A stretch of DNA of 64,000 nucleotides from VGBO01 sp964453335 (GTDB lineage Bacteria > Actinomycetota > Acidimicrobiia > Acidimicrobiales > CAIXPF01): contig CAYVOK010000002.1 of assembly GCA_964453335.1 (NCBI GenBank), positions 62,001 to 126,000 of the forward strand, read 5' to 3'. The notes beneath the pieces are model-generated. The model was not told where the DNA came from. It searched no databases and saw nothing but the letters and a program-made list of their open reading frames with translations. How positions within the stretch are numbered: position 1 is the first letter of the stretch; every line of letters begins with the position of its first letter. This document shows positions 50,931 through 58,559 of this stretch, piece by piece. Made by a program: the position numbers and the translations under genes.

Positions 50931-51308
50931 GTGCCTCCCGTGCCCGGCCTGCGTGCGACCGTTTCGTTGACCGTCTCCGACGCCGACACGGCGATCGCCC
51001 TCGGTTCCGGCGACGTCCCCGTCCTCGGGACGCCGCGGGTCGTCGCGCTGTGCGAGGAGGCAACCTGCGCCGCACTCGCAGGCCATCTCGACGCCGGGCG
51101 GACGACGGTGGGGACCCGGGTGGAGCTCGACCACCTCGCTGCGACCGCAGTCGGTCGCACCGTCCACGCCGAGGCGGTGCTCGCCGAGGTCGACGGGGCG
51201 CGGCTGCGGTTCGACGTGCGCGCGCACGACGAGTCGGGTGACGTCGCCGTCGGGGTCGTGCACCGGGTCTCGGTCGACGTCGAACGGTTCCTGGGGAAAC
51301 TCCGCTGA
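50931..51308 (+). CDS. Hotdog-fold thioesterase, fluoroacetyl-CoA-thioesterase-like
   Basis: 125 residues. The order PVLGTPRVVALCEEATCAAL, TTVGTRVELDHLAATAVG and GVVHRVSVDVERF resembles the FlK-type thioesterase family, in which Thr, Glu and His form the active site; candidates are Thr in GTP, Glu in CEEA and His in DHLA. The substrate is unknown. The GTG at 50931 is supported by TAGGGT 7 bases upstream. The TGA overlaps a possible CTG start of the next gene. Confidence 0.82.
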   Translation: MPPVPGLRATVSLTVSDADTAIALGSGDVPVLGTPRVVALCEEATCAALAGHLDAGRTTVGTRVELDHLAATAVGRTVHAEAVLAEVDGARLRFDVRAHDESGDVAVGVVHRVSVDVERFLGKLR

Positions 51309-52135
51309 CGACCACGGCCGCCCCCGACGACGTCGCCGCGGCGGACGCTGCCGGACGGCGGCGCCTGCGTTGGTGGGTCGAGGTCGCCACCGTGCTCGTC
51401 TTCTACGGCTGCTACTCCTGGGTGCGGAACCGGTTCGGTTCGGCGGCGGTCGACCCGTCGGTCGCCTACGAGAACGCCCTCGGCGTCATCCGGGTGGAAC
51501 GGGCACTCGGCACCTACGTGGAACCGGCGTTGCAGGACGTCGTGCTCGCCCTGCCCGGTGTCGTGATCCGGTTCTGGAACCTGTACTACGGGACGTTGCA
51601 CTTCGTCGTCACGGGTGCGGCGATGGTCCTGCTGTTCCGCCGGGCGCCGGAGCGCTACCGCACCTACCGCACGACGCTCGCGGTGATGACCGGCTCGGCG
51701 CTGGTCGGGTTCAGCACGTTCCCCCTCATGCCGCCGCGCCTGCTCGCCGACGACGGGCCCTTCGGCGGCGCGGTATTCGGCGGCACGGCGTTCGCCGACC
51801 AGTTCGTCGACACGATGGTCACGCACCCGACGCTGTGGTCGTTCAGCTCCGACACCATGGTCGCGATCTCGAACCAGTACGCGGCGATGCCGAGCCTGCA
51901 CATCGGCTGGTCGGTGTGGTGCACCGCCGCCCTGCTGCCGCTCGCCGGGCCACGCTGGGTGCGTGTCGCCCTGTGGATGTACGCACCGCTCACGCTCGTC
52001 TCGATCGTGGTGACTGCGAACCACTACTGGATCGACGCGATCGGCGGTCTCGCCGTCTTCGCGTGCGGGCGGGGGGTCGCCGAGGTGGTGCGTCGGCGAC
52101 GGTCCGGGTCCGCCGAGGTGCGAGCCGCGGGGTAG
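51305..52135 (+). CDS. PAP2-superfamily (inositol phosphotransferase-like) membrane protein
   Basis: About 276 residues from CTG at 51305 or 247 from GTG at 51392. Several membrane helices are seen, with the PAP2 phosphatase motifs AAMPSLHIGWSVW (the His of SLH) and ANHYWIDAIGG (His and Asp). The fold transfers or removes phosphate groups from lipids such as inositol phospholipids. Upstream of 51392 the frame continues with RRRLRWWVEVATV, which completes the first helix, but has no ATG, GTG or TTG. The CTG overlapping the thioesterase stop as CTGA would explain this. Confidence 0.78.
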   Translation: MTTTAAPDDVAAADAAGRRRLRWWVEVATVLVFYGCYSWVRNRFGSAAVDPSVAYENALGVIRVERALGTYVEPALQDVVLALPGVVIRFWNLYYGTLHFVVTGAAMVLLFRRAPERYRTYRTTLAVMTGSALVGFSTFPLMPPRLLADDGPFGGAVFGGTAFADQFVDTMVTHPTLWSFSSDTMVAISNQYAAMPSLHIGWSVWCTAALLPLAGPRWVRVALWMYAPLTLVSIVVTANHYWIDAIGGLAVFACGRGVAEVVRRRRSGSAEVRAAG

Positions 52136-52138
52136 GTT
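52133..52138 (+). promoter_or_regulatory. Predicted -10 box for dxs
   Basis: TAGGTT, about 31 bases before the dxs GTG at 52170. It overlaps the stop region of the PAP2 gene. Confidence 0.4.
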
Positions 52139-52169
52139 CGTCGGCCAGGCGGAACGTACGGAAAGTGGG

Positions 52170-54038
52170 GTGTCCGCCATGGTCCTCGACTCCGTGCGAA
52201 CGCCGCGTGACCTCCGGTCGTTGAACGACGGGGCGATCGTCGAACTCGCCGACGAACTCCGGGCGGTCGTCGTCGACGCCGTCACGACCCACGGCGGCCA
52301 TCTCGGCTCGAACCTCGGCGTCGTCGAGCTCTCCATCGCCCTGCACCGGGTCTTCGAGTCCCCCCGCGACGTGATCCTGTGGGACACCGGCCACCAGGCC
52401 TACGTCCACAAGTTGCTCACCGGACGCCGGGCCCTCTTCGACGCGCTGCGCCAGCCGGGCGGCCTTTCGGGCTACCCGAGCCGGTCGGAGTCCGAGCACG
52501 ACTGGGTGGAGAACAGCCACGCCTCGACGATCCTCTCCTACGCGCACGGCCTGTCCGCCGCGTTCGCTGCGAAGGGCGAGACCGAACGCCGGGTCGTCGC
52601 CGTGATCGGCGACGGTGCGATGACGGGCGGCATGGCGTTCGAGGGGCTCAACAACCTCGGTCATGCCGGTAGCCGCGTACTGATCGTGCTGAACGACAAC
52701 GGCCGGTCGTACGCGCCGACCGTCTCGCGTCTGTCCGAGAGCCTGATCCGCCTGCGCATCCACCCCGAGACCGCACGCCAGCAGGACCGTCTGCGCCGGC
52801 TCATCCGTCAGATCCCCGTCGGTGCCGAGATGGTCGAACGTGGCCTCGACGCCACCAAGGCGGCGATCCGCCAGATGTGGGAGCCACGGGCGTTCTTCGA
52901 GGACCTCGGCGTCCGCTACGCCGGCCCCTTCGACGGCCACGACGTCACCGAACTCGAGACGGCGATGCGGCTCGCCGTCGAGCACGACGGACCGGTCGTG
53001 CTGCACGTCCTCACCGACAAGGGACGCGGGTACGGACCGGCCGAGGCCGACGACGTCAAGAAGCTGCACGACACCTCGGCGATGAAGGCCGGGTCGTACA
53101 CCGCTGCGTTCGCCGAGGCGATCGTGAAGGAGGGCGAGGCCCGACCCGACCTCGTCGCGATCACCGCTGCGATGCCCGACTCCACCGGCCTGCTCGGCTT
53201 CATCGACCGGTTCCCGGACCGATGCATCGACGTCGGCATCGCCGAACAGCACGCCGTCACGATGGCGGCGGGGCTGGCGATGGGCGGGATGCGCCCCGTC
53301 ATCGCCCTGTACTCGACGTTCCTCACCCGGGCGATCGACCAGACCATCTACGACGTGGGCCTGCACCGTCTCCCGGTGGTGTTCTGCCTCGACCGTGCCG
53401 GCATCACCGGCGACGACGGCCCGTCGCACCACGGCGTGCTCGACATGGTGCTGCTCACGAAGGTCCCCGGGATCACGGTGTTCGCGCCGTCGTCCTACCA
53501 GGAGCTGCAGGTGATGCTGCACGACGCCCTCGAGATCGACGACGGTCCGGTCGCGATCCGCTGGCCGAAGACCCCCGCACCTTCGGTCCCCGAGGACGAG
53601 GTCGGTTCCGGCCTCGAGGCCCGCCTGGTCCGCGCCGCCGGGACCGGCACGGGAGCACGACGGGTCGCGCTGCTCGGCGTCGGCAAGATGCTCGCCGCAG
53701 CCCGTGAGGCCGCCGGCCGTCTCACCGAGGCCGGGGTGGAGGCGTCGGTGTGGGACGTACGGGTCGTGACCCCGCTCGACCCGGCGATGATCGCGGACGC
53801 CGCCGCGCACGATCTCGTCGTGACCGTCGAGGACGGCTTCCGTGACGGTGGCGCGGGCGCGGGCATCGCTGCCGCCGTGGCTGCGACTGCGACCCCGGAC
53901 CGGACTGCACCGCCGGTGGTCGTGCTCGGTGTGCCGACGACGTTCCTCGCACACGGGCGTGCCGACGAGATCCTCTCGTCGCTCGGTCTCGACGGCGACG
54001 GGGTCGCCGCGTCGGTGCGCACCGCCCTCGGGGTCTGA
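52170..54038 (+). CDS. dxs: 1-deoxy-D-xylulose-5-phosphate synthase
   Basis: 622 residues, full length. It condenses pyruvate and glyceraldehyde 3-phosphate with thiamine diphosphate, the first step of the MEP pathway. Seen are HLGSNLGVVELSIALHRVF, DTGHQAYVHKLLTGR, the ThDP motif GDGAMTGG (147-154) with NDNGRSYAPTV, the catalytic Glu in GIAEQHAVTMAAGLA, and AGITGDDGPSHHG. GTG at 52170 or ATG at 52179 may be the start. Convergent with crtZ-like, 27 bases apart. Confidence 0.96.
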   Translation: MSAMVLDSVRTPRDLRSLNDGAIVELADELRAVVVDAVTTHGGHLGSNLGVVELSIALHRVFESPRDVILWDTGHQAYVHKLLTGRRALFDALRQPGGLSGYPSRSESEHDWVENSHASTILSYAHGLSAAFAAKGETERRVVAVIGDGAMTGGMAFEGLNNLGHAGSRVLIVLNDNGRSYAPTVSRLSESLIRLRIHPETARQQDRLRRLIRQIPVGAEMVERGLDATKAAIRQMWEPRAFFEDLGVRYAGPFDGHDVTELETAMRLAVEHDGPVVLHVLTDKGRGYGPAEADDVKKLHDTSAMKAGSYTAAFAEAIVKEGEARPDLVAITAAMPDSTGLLGFIDRFPDRCIDVGIAEQHAVTMAAGLAMGGMRPVIALYSTFLTRAIDQTIYDVGLHRLPVVFCLDRAGITGDDGPSHHGVLDMVLLTKVPGITVFAPSSYQELQVMLHDALEIDDGPVAIRWPKTPAPSVPEDEVGSGLEARLVRAAGTGTGARRVALLGVGKMLAAAREAAGRLTEAGVEASVWDVRVVTPLDPAMIADAAAHDLVVTVEDGFRDGGAGAGIAAAVAATATPDRTAPPVVVLGVPTTFLAHGRADEILSSLGLDGDGVAASVRTALGV

Positions 54039-54065
54039 TCCGCTGCGGCCTCGGGGCCGACCGTG

Positions 54066-54536
54066 TCAGCGGGCGAGCGGGTCGACCGTGGTTCCTCTCG
54101 CCCGGGCGCGCAGCGCGGCGGGGACGACCGGCAGCAGCATGCCGTAGGGCGCACCGCTGTAGAGGTGGTGGATCCGGTGCCCTTCACGCAGCGGTTCGAG
54201 CACCCGGACCTTCGCCGGCAGGAGCGGGATCCGCCGGTGGATGTACACGTCGTGCACGAACGCGTAGGCGGCGCCGTACGCGGTGACGCCGGCGCCGACC
54301 GGGGCGAGGAACGCGAGGGCCTCCACCTGCACGCCGAGCCAGATCGCCACGATCGTCACCGCGGCGAGCATCACCGGGTAGAGGTCGTTCGCCTCGAAGC
54401 GCTCGTTGCCGGACACGTGGTGGCTGCGGTGCAGCGAGTAGCCGAGGCGACCGTGGAACAGCACCCGGTGCAGCAGGGCGGTCACGGGTTCCATGACCAC
54501 GAAGGCCACGATGCCGAGGAGGACGTCGCCGATCAC
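54066..54536 (-). CDS. crtZ: Beta-carotene hydroxylase (CrtZ-like)
   Basis: 156 residues, membrane di-iron hydroxylase. Histidine boxes are HRVLFH, HRSHH, HDVYIH and HRIHH, in the CrtZ order. ANDLYPVMLAAV and GAGVTAYGAAYAFVHD match CrtZ closely. It would add hydroxyl groups to carotenoid beta-rings. It lies 28 bases after a CrtO-type acyltransferase gene on the same strand. CACAAT 6 bases before the GTG (54543-54548) may be its own -10 box. Confidence 0.85.
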   Translation of the reverse strand: MIGDVLLGIVAFVVMEPVTALLHRVLFHGRLGYSLHRSHHVSGNERFEANDLYPVMLAAVTIVAIWLGVQVEALAFLAPVGAGVTAYGAAYAFVHDVYIHRRIPLLPAKVRVLEPLREGHRIHHLYSGAPYGMLLPVVPAALRARARGTTVDPLAR

Positions 54537-54542
54537 CCGACC

Positions 54543-54548
54543 ATTGTG
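54543..54548 (-). promoter_or_regulatory. Possible leaderless -10 box for crtZ
   Basis: Minus-strand CACAAT, 6 bases before the GTG at 54536. It departs from TANNNT at the first position, as do the two CAGAAT boxes. Confidence 0.3.
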
Positions 54549-54564
54549 GCGCGCCCGCCGGGAC

Positions 54565-55062
54565 TCAGCGGAGGCGGGCGGCCCGGCGTTCGAGCACGCG
54601 CAGCAGACGCACCCGGTTCCAGCGTTGCGCGGCGAGGCACGGCAGGTTCGCCGCCACCGCGTAGACGGCCATCGCCGCTGCGAGCCACGGCGGGTTCCAC
54701 AGGAGGAACGGCGGCCAGGCGACGAGCAGCGCCCAGTGCACGATCTCGGCCCGCCGGGTCTCCCGGGTCATCCGGTGCAGGGCCTCGTCGTCGTGGCCAC
54801 CGAGCGCCCGCTTGGAGACCCCGCCCGGGAACAGCGCACCGGCCTCGGGCAGGAGGTCCTTCCAGCGGCGGATCCCGAGCTGACGCCACGGGGTGCCGCG
54901 TCCTTCGGCGGCGGTCAGCCGCAGCGGCCCGCGGTCACGCAGGAGCAGCCTGGCGGGGAGCCGATGACCGACGTAGCCGACCACGCTCGACAGCAGCGCC
55001 CAGGCGACCACGTCGAGGACCACCACCCACCCGAGTGCGGGGCGGATCAGGGGGAACGGCAC
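54565..55062 (-). CDS. Glycosyl-diaponeurosporenoate acyltransferase (CrtO)-like membrane protein
   Basis: 165 residues. RRWKDLLPEAGALFPGG, VSKRAL, ETRRAEIVHWALL, WNPPWLAAAMAVYAVAANLP and RWNRVRLLRVL match the CrtO-type acyltransferase family that esterifies glycosylated carotenoids in staphylococci. Helices occur at residues about 8-30, 105-120 and 125-145. With the crtZ-like gene it forms a carotenoid-tailoring pair; the acceptor here is inferred. The GTG at 55062 is 8 bases after TACCAT, a leaderless start. Confidence 0.75.
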   Translation of the reverse strand: MPFPLIRPALGWVVVLDVVAWALLSSVVGYVGHRLPARLLLRDRGPLRLTAAEGRGTPWRQLGIRRWKDLLPEAGALFPGGVSKRALGGHDDEALHRMTRETRRAEIVHWALLVAWPPFLLWNPPWLAAAMAVYAVAANLPCLAAQRWNRVRLLRVLERRAARLR

Positions 55063-55070
55063 GAAGGGGC

Positions 55071-55076
55071 ATGGTA
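55071..55076 (-). promoter_or_regulatory. Predicted leaderless -10 box for the CrtO-like gene
   Basis: Minus-strand TACCAT, 8 bases before the GTG at 55062, just downstream of the strong hairpin that would end the thiolase transcript. Confidence 0.45.
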
Positions 55077-55090
55077 GGGCCCGGACGCGC

Positions 55091-55121
55091 CGGTGCCCGG
55101 CGGTCGGACCGCCGGGCACCG
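55091..55121 (-). terminator. Strong hairpin after the thiolase gene
   Basis: CGGTGCCCGGCGGTC and its exact complement face each other around a single central base, giving a stem of about 14 bp with a 3-base loop. It starts 26 bases after the thiolase stop and precedes the CrtO-like promoter. It lacks a T-run, as is common in high-GC actinobacteria. Confidence 0.7.
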
Positions 55122-55146
55122 CTCGTTCGTGGGCTCTGGGCCGGGC

Positions 55147-56337
55147 TCAGCCGAGCTCGGTGCCCCAGATCGAGATGAAGCTCACGCAGGCCCCCGGCTG
55201 GCCGCCGAGGTTGTGGGTGAGGCCGAGCGTCTTCGTGGTCTTGATCTGCCGCTCGGGCGGGGCCTCGCCGCGGAGCTGCAGCCAGCACTCGAAGAGCATG
55301 CGCAGGCCGGACGCACCGATCGGGTGACCGAAGGACTTCAGACCACCGTCGGGGTTGACGGGCAGGTCACCGTCGAGGTCGTAGGTCCCTGCGAGGACCT
55401 CCTTCCAGGCGGTGCCGCGCTCGGCGAACCCGAGGTCCTCCATGAGGACGAGCTCCGTCGGGGTGAAGCAGTCGTGCACCTCGGCCATGGCGATCTGGCC
55501 GCGGGGGTCGGTGACGCCGGCCTGCTTGTAGGCATCCTCGGCGCACTTCGAGACCTCGGTGAAGGTCGTGTAGTCGTAGTCGGGGTCCATCGGACCGAAC
55601 GCCGGGCCGGCGGTGAAGGAGAGCGCCTTCACGAACAGCGGCTTGTCGGTGTACTTGTAGGCGTCCTCGGCGCGCACGATGATCGCGCAGGCCGCGCCGT
55701 CGGAGACGCCCGAGCAGTCGAAGATGCCGAGCGGCCCGGCGACGAGCGGGCTGTTGCAGATGACGTCCTTGCCGACTTCCTTCTTGAACTGCGCACGCGG
55801 GTTCAGGGCGCCGTTCTTGTGGTTCTTCCACGCGATGCGCGTCATCACGTCCTTCATCTCGGCCTCGTCCACGCCGTACTTGTTGCCGTACGCGGGGGCG
55901 AGCAGGGAGAAGGTCGCCGGGGCGGTGATGGTCGGGTCGGTGCCGTCGGCGGGGGCACCCGACATGACGAGACCGGAGAAGCCGGAGTCCTTGAGCTTCT
56001 CGACGCCGACCGCCATCACCATGTCGTACGCGCCGGAGGCGACGGCGTAGCAGGCGTTGCGGAAGGCCTCGGAGCCGGTGGCGCACATGTTCTCGAGGCG
56101 GGTGACCGGCTTGTAGTCGATCTTCAGCGGGCGGCTGAGGGTGAGGCCGGAGATGCCCGAGCCCATGGTGCCGAGCCAGAACGCGTCGATCTGGTCCTTG
56201 GCGATGCCGGAGGTACGGAACGCCTCCTCGGTCGCGTCGACGAGCATGTCGTCGACCGACTTGTCCCAGTGCTCGCCGAAGGGCGTGCAGCCCATGCCGA
56301 CGATGGCGACCTTGTCACGGATGCCGTTCGAGCTCAT
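55147..56337 (-). CDS. Thiolase (acetyl-CoA acetyltransferase, SCP2-like)
   Basis: 396 residues. Active-site Cys 85 is in LENMCATGSEA. The second region has AEVHDCFTPTEL, and GHPIGASGLRM provides the His. The sequence resembles the SCP2/lipid-transfer type of thiolase, which often works with a separate OB-fold partner. A fused HMG-CoA-synthase-like/OB protein lies 0.7 kb away on the same strand. GAGGAG precedes the ATG. It could degrade or build acyl-CoA chains. Confidence 0.92.
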   Translation of the reverse strand: MSSNGIRDKVAIVGMGCTPFGEHWDKSVDDMLVDATEEAFRTSGIAKDQIDAFWLGTMGSGISGLTLSRPLKIDYKPVTRLENMCATGSEAFRNACYAVASGAYDMVMAVGVEKLKDSGFSGLVMSGAPADGTDPTITAPATFSLLAPAYGNKYGVDEAEMKDVMTRIAWKNHKNGALNPRAQFKKEVGKDVICNSPLVAGPLGIFDCSGVSDGAACAIIVRAEDAYKYTDKPLFVKALSFTAGPAFGPMDPDYDYTTFTEVSKCAEDAYKQAGVTDPRGQIAMAEVHDCFTPTELVLMEDLGFAERGTAWKEVLAGTYDLDGDLPVNPDGGLKSFGHPIGASGLRMLFECWLQLRGEAPPERQIKTTKTLGLTHNLGGQPGACVSFISIWGTELG

Positions 56338-56369
56338 GGTTTCTCCTCACCGAAGCGGTTGACCCCCAC

Positions 56370-56375
56370 ACCCTA
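56370..56375 (-). promoter_or_regulatory. Predicted -10 box for the thiolase gene
   Basis: Minus-strand TAGGGT, about 32 bases before the ATG. The leader contains GAGGAG. Confidence 0.4.
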
Positions 56376-56404
56376 CGTGTCCCCGCAGCGACGCGCGTCC
56401 CGGA

Positions 56405-56424
56405 TAGGCGTACACTTAGGCGTA
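56405..56424 (+). promoter_or_regulatory. Direct-repeat operator around the toxin-antitoxin promoter
   Basis: TAGGCGTA occurs at 56405-56412 and again at 56417-56424, a 12-base period. Between and overlapping them is TACACT (56411-56416), a -10 box 7 bases before the antitoxin ATG, so the mRNA is probably leaderless. The second repeat runs into the ATG. This is a likely binding site for the antitoxin itself. Confidence 0.55.
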
Positions 56425-56666
56425 TGCCTCGGATCCAGGTGTACCTGCCCGACGACCTCCACCGGGCGGTCAAGGAACGGGGGCTCCCGGCGTCGGAGCT
56501 CCTGCAGGAGGCGGTGCGTGCCGAGGTCCGGCGCCTCGACCTGCTCGCGGCAACGGCCGACCTCCGGACGACGCTCGTCGCCGAGGTCGGCGAGCCCGGG
56601 CGCACCGACCGGGACCGCGCCGCCCTCGTCGCCCGCCGGCTCGACAGCGGTCGGCGGCGGTTCTAG
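56424..56666 (+). CDS. Ribbon-helix-helix antitoxin (VapB-type)
   Basis: 80 residues. MPRIQVYLPDDLHRAVKERG and LPASELLQEAVRAEVRRLDL is a ribbon-helix-helix DNA-binding domain. The remaining C-terminal half is basic and would bind the toxin. The PIN-domain gene follows after 15 bases. Autorepression through the direct repeats at its own promoter is expected for this family. Confidence 0.82.
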   Translation: MPRIQVYLPDDLHRAVKERGLPASELLQEAVRAEVRRLDLLAATADLRTTLVAEVGEPGRTDRDRAALVARRLDSGRRRF

Positions 56667-56681
56667 GGCACCGGTCCCACC

Positions 56682-57065
56682 GTGCTGGTCCTCGACGCCG
56701 CCGCCGTCCGCCGCCTCGCCGAGCGGACACCGCGCACCGTCGCGCTCCTCGACGCGCTCCTCGACGCGGGGCTGTGGCCGGCCGTCGTCCCCGCCGTCGT
56801 GGTCGCCGAGTGCCTCACCGGCGACGAGGCCACCGACGCCGGTACCGAGGCGCTGCTCGCGTGCTGCGACATCCGCACCGACGTCGACCTCGCCGTCGCC
56901 CGGCGGGCGGCGTGGTTGCGCACCGCTGCTGGGCGCGGCAGCGCCGCGGACGCGATCGTCGTCGCCTCTGCGGAACCCCGTGGTGCCGTGCTCACCGCCG
57001 GCAGGCGGGTCGACGTGGAGGCGCTGGCGCTGTTCGCCGACCGCGTCTACGTCGAACGCTGCTGA
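56682..57065 (+). CDS. PIN-domain toxin (VapC-type)
   Basis: 127 residues. PIN acidic residues are Asp 5 (LVLDAAAV), Glu 43 (VVAECLTGD) and Asp 90 (GSAADAIVVASA). The fourth is less clear, the region reading LTAGRRVDVEAL where TxDxxD is usual. VapC toxins are ribonucleases that often cut tRNA or rRNA. The GTG start follows the antitoxin gene by 15 bases. The HMG-CoA-synthase-like gene ends 3 bases away on the other strand. Confidence 0.82.
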   Translation: MLVLDAAAVRRLAERTPRTVALLDALLDAGLWPAVVPAVVVAECLTGDEATDAGTEALLACCDIRTDVDLAVARRAAWLRTAAGRGSAADAIVVASAEPRGAVLTAGRRVDVEALALFADRVYVERC

Positions 57066-57068
57066 ACG

Positions 57069-58475
57069 TCAGCGGATCGGACGGGCCTTCCAGAAGTAGT
57101 TGTGGATGCCGTCGACGGTGAACAGGCGACGGAACGTCATCTCGACGCGCAGCCCGATCTTCACCTCGGCCGGGTCCATGTCGGCCATCTCCACCGGGTA
57201 CCGGCCACCACCGTCGAAGTCGACGACCGCTGCGACGAGCGGCGGCGACATCGAGAACGCCAGACGGTCGATCGTGAAGGTGGCGATCGTCCCGGGGACG
57301 TCGGCCATGGCCACGTCCTCCATGTCGTCCACCGAGCCACCCCGCACCGAGACGCGCTGCGGCGGCAGGTGGATCATGCCGGTGCTGCGGTCGCGCGAGC
57401 CGTGGAAGGCGTACTTCCACTTGTCGGTCCGCAGCATCGGCGGGGCCCCGGGACGATCCGGGTCGGGTCGCCGCGGGGGCTCACGGGTGAGCATGCCCTT
57501 CCAGGTGAGGAACTTGGCGTAGTCGAGACCGTCGTTGCCCTTGTCGACCTGGAGCTGCACCGGCCGCACCGACGTGTAGTCGGCGATCGCGGGCGTGGTG
57601 CGCAGCACGATCACGTCGCAGCCGTCGGCCGCGTTCGCCACGAGGATGATCTGGCCGGGCTCGGCGGTCTCGAGCGCCTCGACGAGCAGGAGCGCGAAGT
57701 GCGCCGCACCCGTGTTGCCGACCGTGTCGTCCATCCCGCCGACGTAACGGTCGGGGGCGACGCCGACGTACTTCGCGGCGCTGCGCACCGCGCGACTTGC
57801 GAGACCGGTCATGACGACCCGGTCGACCTGCGACGCGGTGATGCCCGCCGCCGCGTACCCCGCCGCGACCGCCTCGGCGATCACCGGGTCGTACGCCGCC
57901 TCGGCGAACCGCTCCTCCCACACCTTCGCGGTCGGCGAGCCGACGGTCCGCCAGCGGTCGAGGAACTCGGCGGTGACCGACGCCGTGCCGATGATCTCGG
58001 CGATCACGGGGCCGTCACCGTCGGAACCGAAGAGGATCGCCGCCGCGGCGTCGCCGCAGTTCGCCTCGTCGGAACCGGCCGCGAGACCGGTGCGCATGTC
58101 GGCGATCACCGCGAGCGACGGCGCGGCCGAACCGGCCGCAGCTGCGAACGCGCCGATGCCGGAGCGGGCCGAACCCGCCGCGTCGAACGCACCGACACCG
58201 GAGGGGAGGTCGAGCGCCGCGTGGACGACCGACGCGTTGTTCTTGTCGAGGTACGCAGGCTCGGTCGTCGCGAAGAACAGCGAAGCAGGGACGACGCCGC
58301 GCCCGTTCTTCAGGGCGACACGACCGGCCTCGACGCCCATCGTCGTGGTGTCCTCGTCGTACGACGCGACCGCCCGGGTGCCGCGACCGCCGCCCGACCC
58401 GAGGGTCTGGCCGATCTTGGCGCGCTGGAGGCGGTTGTAGGGCACGTACGCCCCGGCTGCGATGATGCCGCGCAT
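57069..58475 (-). CDS. HMG-CoA synthase-like/OB-fold fusion protein lacking the usual Cys
   Basis: 468 residues. Residues 1 to about 320 follow the HMG-CoA synthase/KAS III thiolase fold (GIIAAGAYVPYNRL, CGDAAAAILFGSD, DDTVGNTGAAHFALLLVEAL). The last 120 residues form a DUF35-type OB fold ending VDGIHNYFWKARPIR. The nucleophilic Cys position reads FDAAGSARSG, with Ala or Ser instead of Cys, so classic condensation is unlikely. No zinc-ribbon Cys set is seen. A role with the neighbouring thiolase, for example substrate handover, is an inference. Confidence 0.75.
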   Translation of the reverse strand: MRGIIAAGAYVPYNRLQRAKIGQTLGSGGGRGTRAVASYDEDTTTMGVEAGRVALKNGRGVVPASLFFATTEPAYLDKNNASVVHAALDLPSGVGAFDAAGSARSGIGAFAAAAGSAAPSLAVIADMRTGLAAGSDEANCGDAAAAILFGSDGDGPVIAEIIGTASVTAEFLDRWRTVGSPTAKVWEERFAEAAYDPVIAEAVAAGYAAAGITASQVDRVVMTGLASRAVRSAAKYVGVAPDRYVGGMDDTVGNTGAAHFALLLVEALETAEPGQIILVANAADGCDVIVLRTTPAIADYTSVRPVQLQVDKGNDGLDYAKFLTWKGMLTREPPRRPDPDRPGAPPMLRTDKWKYAFHGSRDRSTGMIHLPPQRVSVRGGSVDDMEDVAMADVPGTIATFTIDRLAFSMSPPLVAAVVDFDGGGRYPVEMADMDPAEVKIGLRVEMTFRRLFTVDGIHNYFWKARPIR

Positions 58476-58504
58476 CGGATCCCCTTTTCCGTGTGGAGAC
58501 CCGG

Positions 58505-58510
58505 AGCGTA
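58505..58510 (-). promoter_or_regulatory. Predicted -10 box for the HMG-CoA synthase-like gene
   Basis: Minus-strand TACGCT, about 30 bases before the ATG at 58475. An AAAGGGG site lies in the leader. Confidence 0.4.
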
Positions 58511-58559
58511 GGTCGCCGGATCGGACAGCGTCGAAAATCGCCGCCCCCGCCCGGACCGC

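Noticed and set aside
51238..52224. A 328-codon plus-strand frame overlapping the PAP2 gene
   Set aside because: It is a shifted frame of the PAP2 gene with Arg/Gly/Pro-rich content; the PAP2 motifs are in the other frame.
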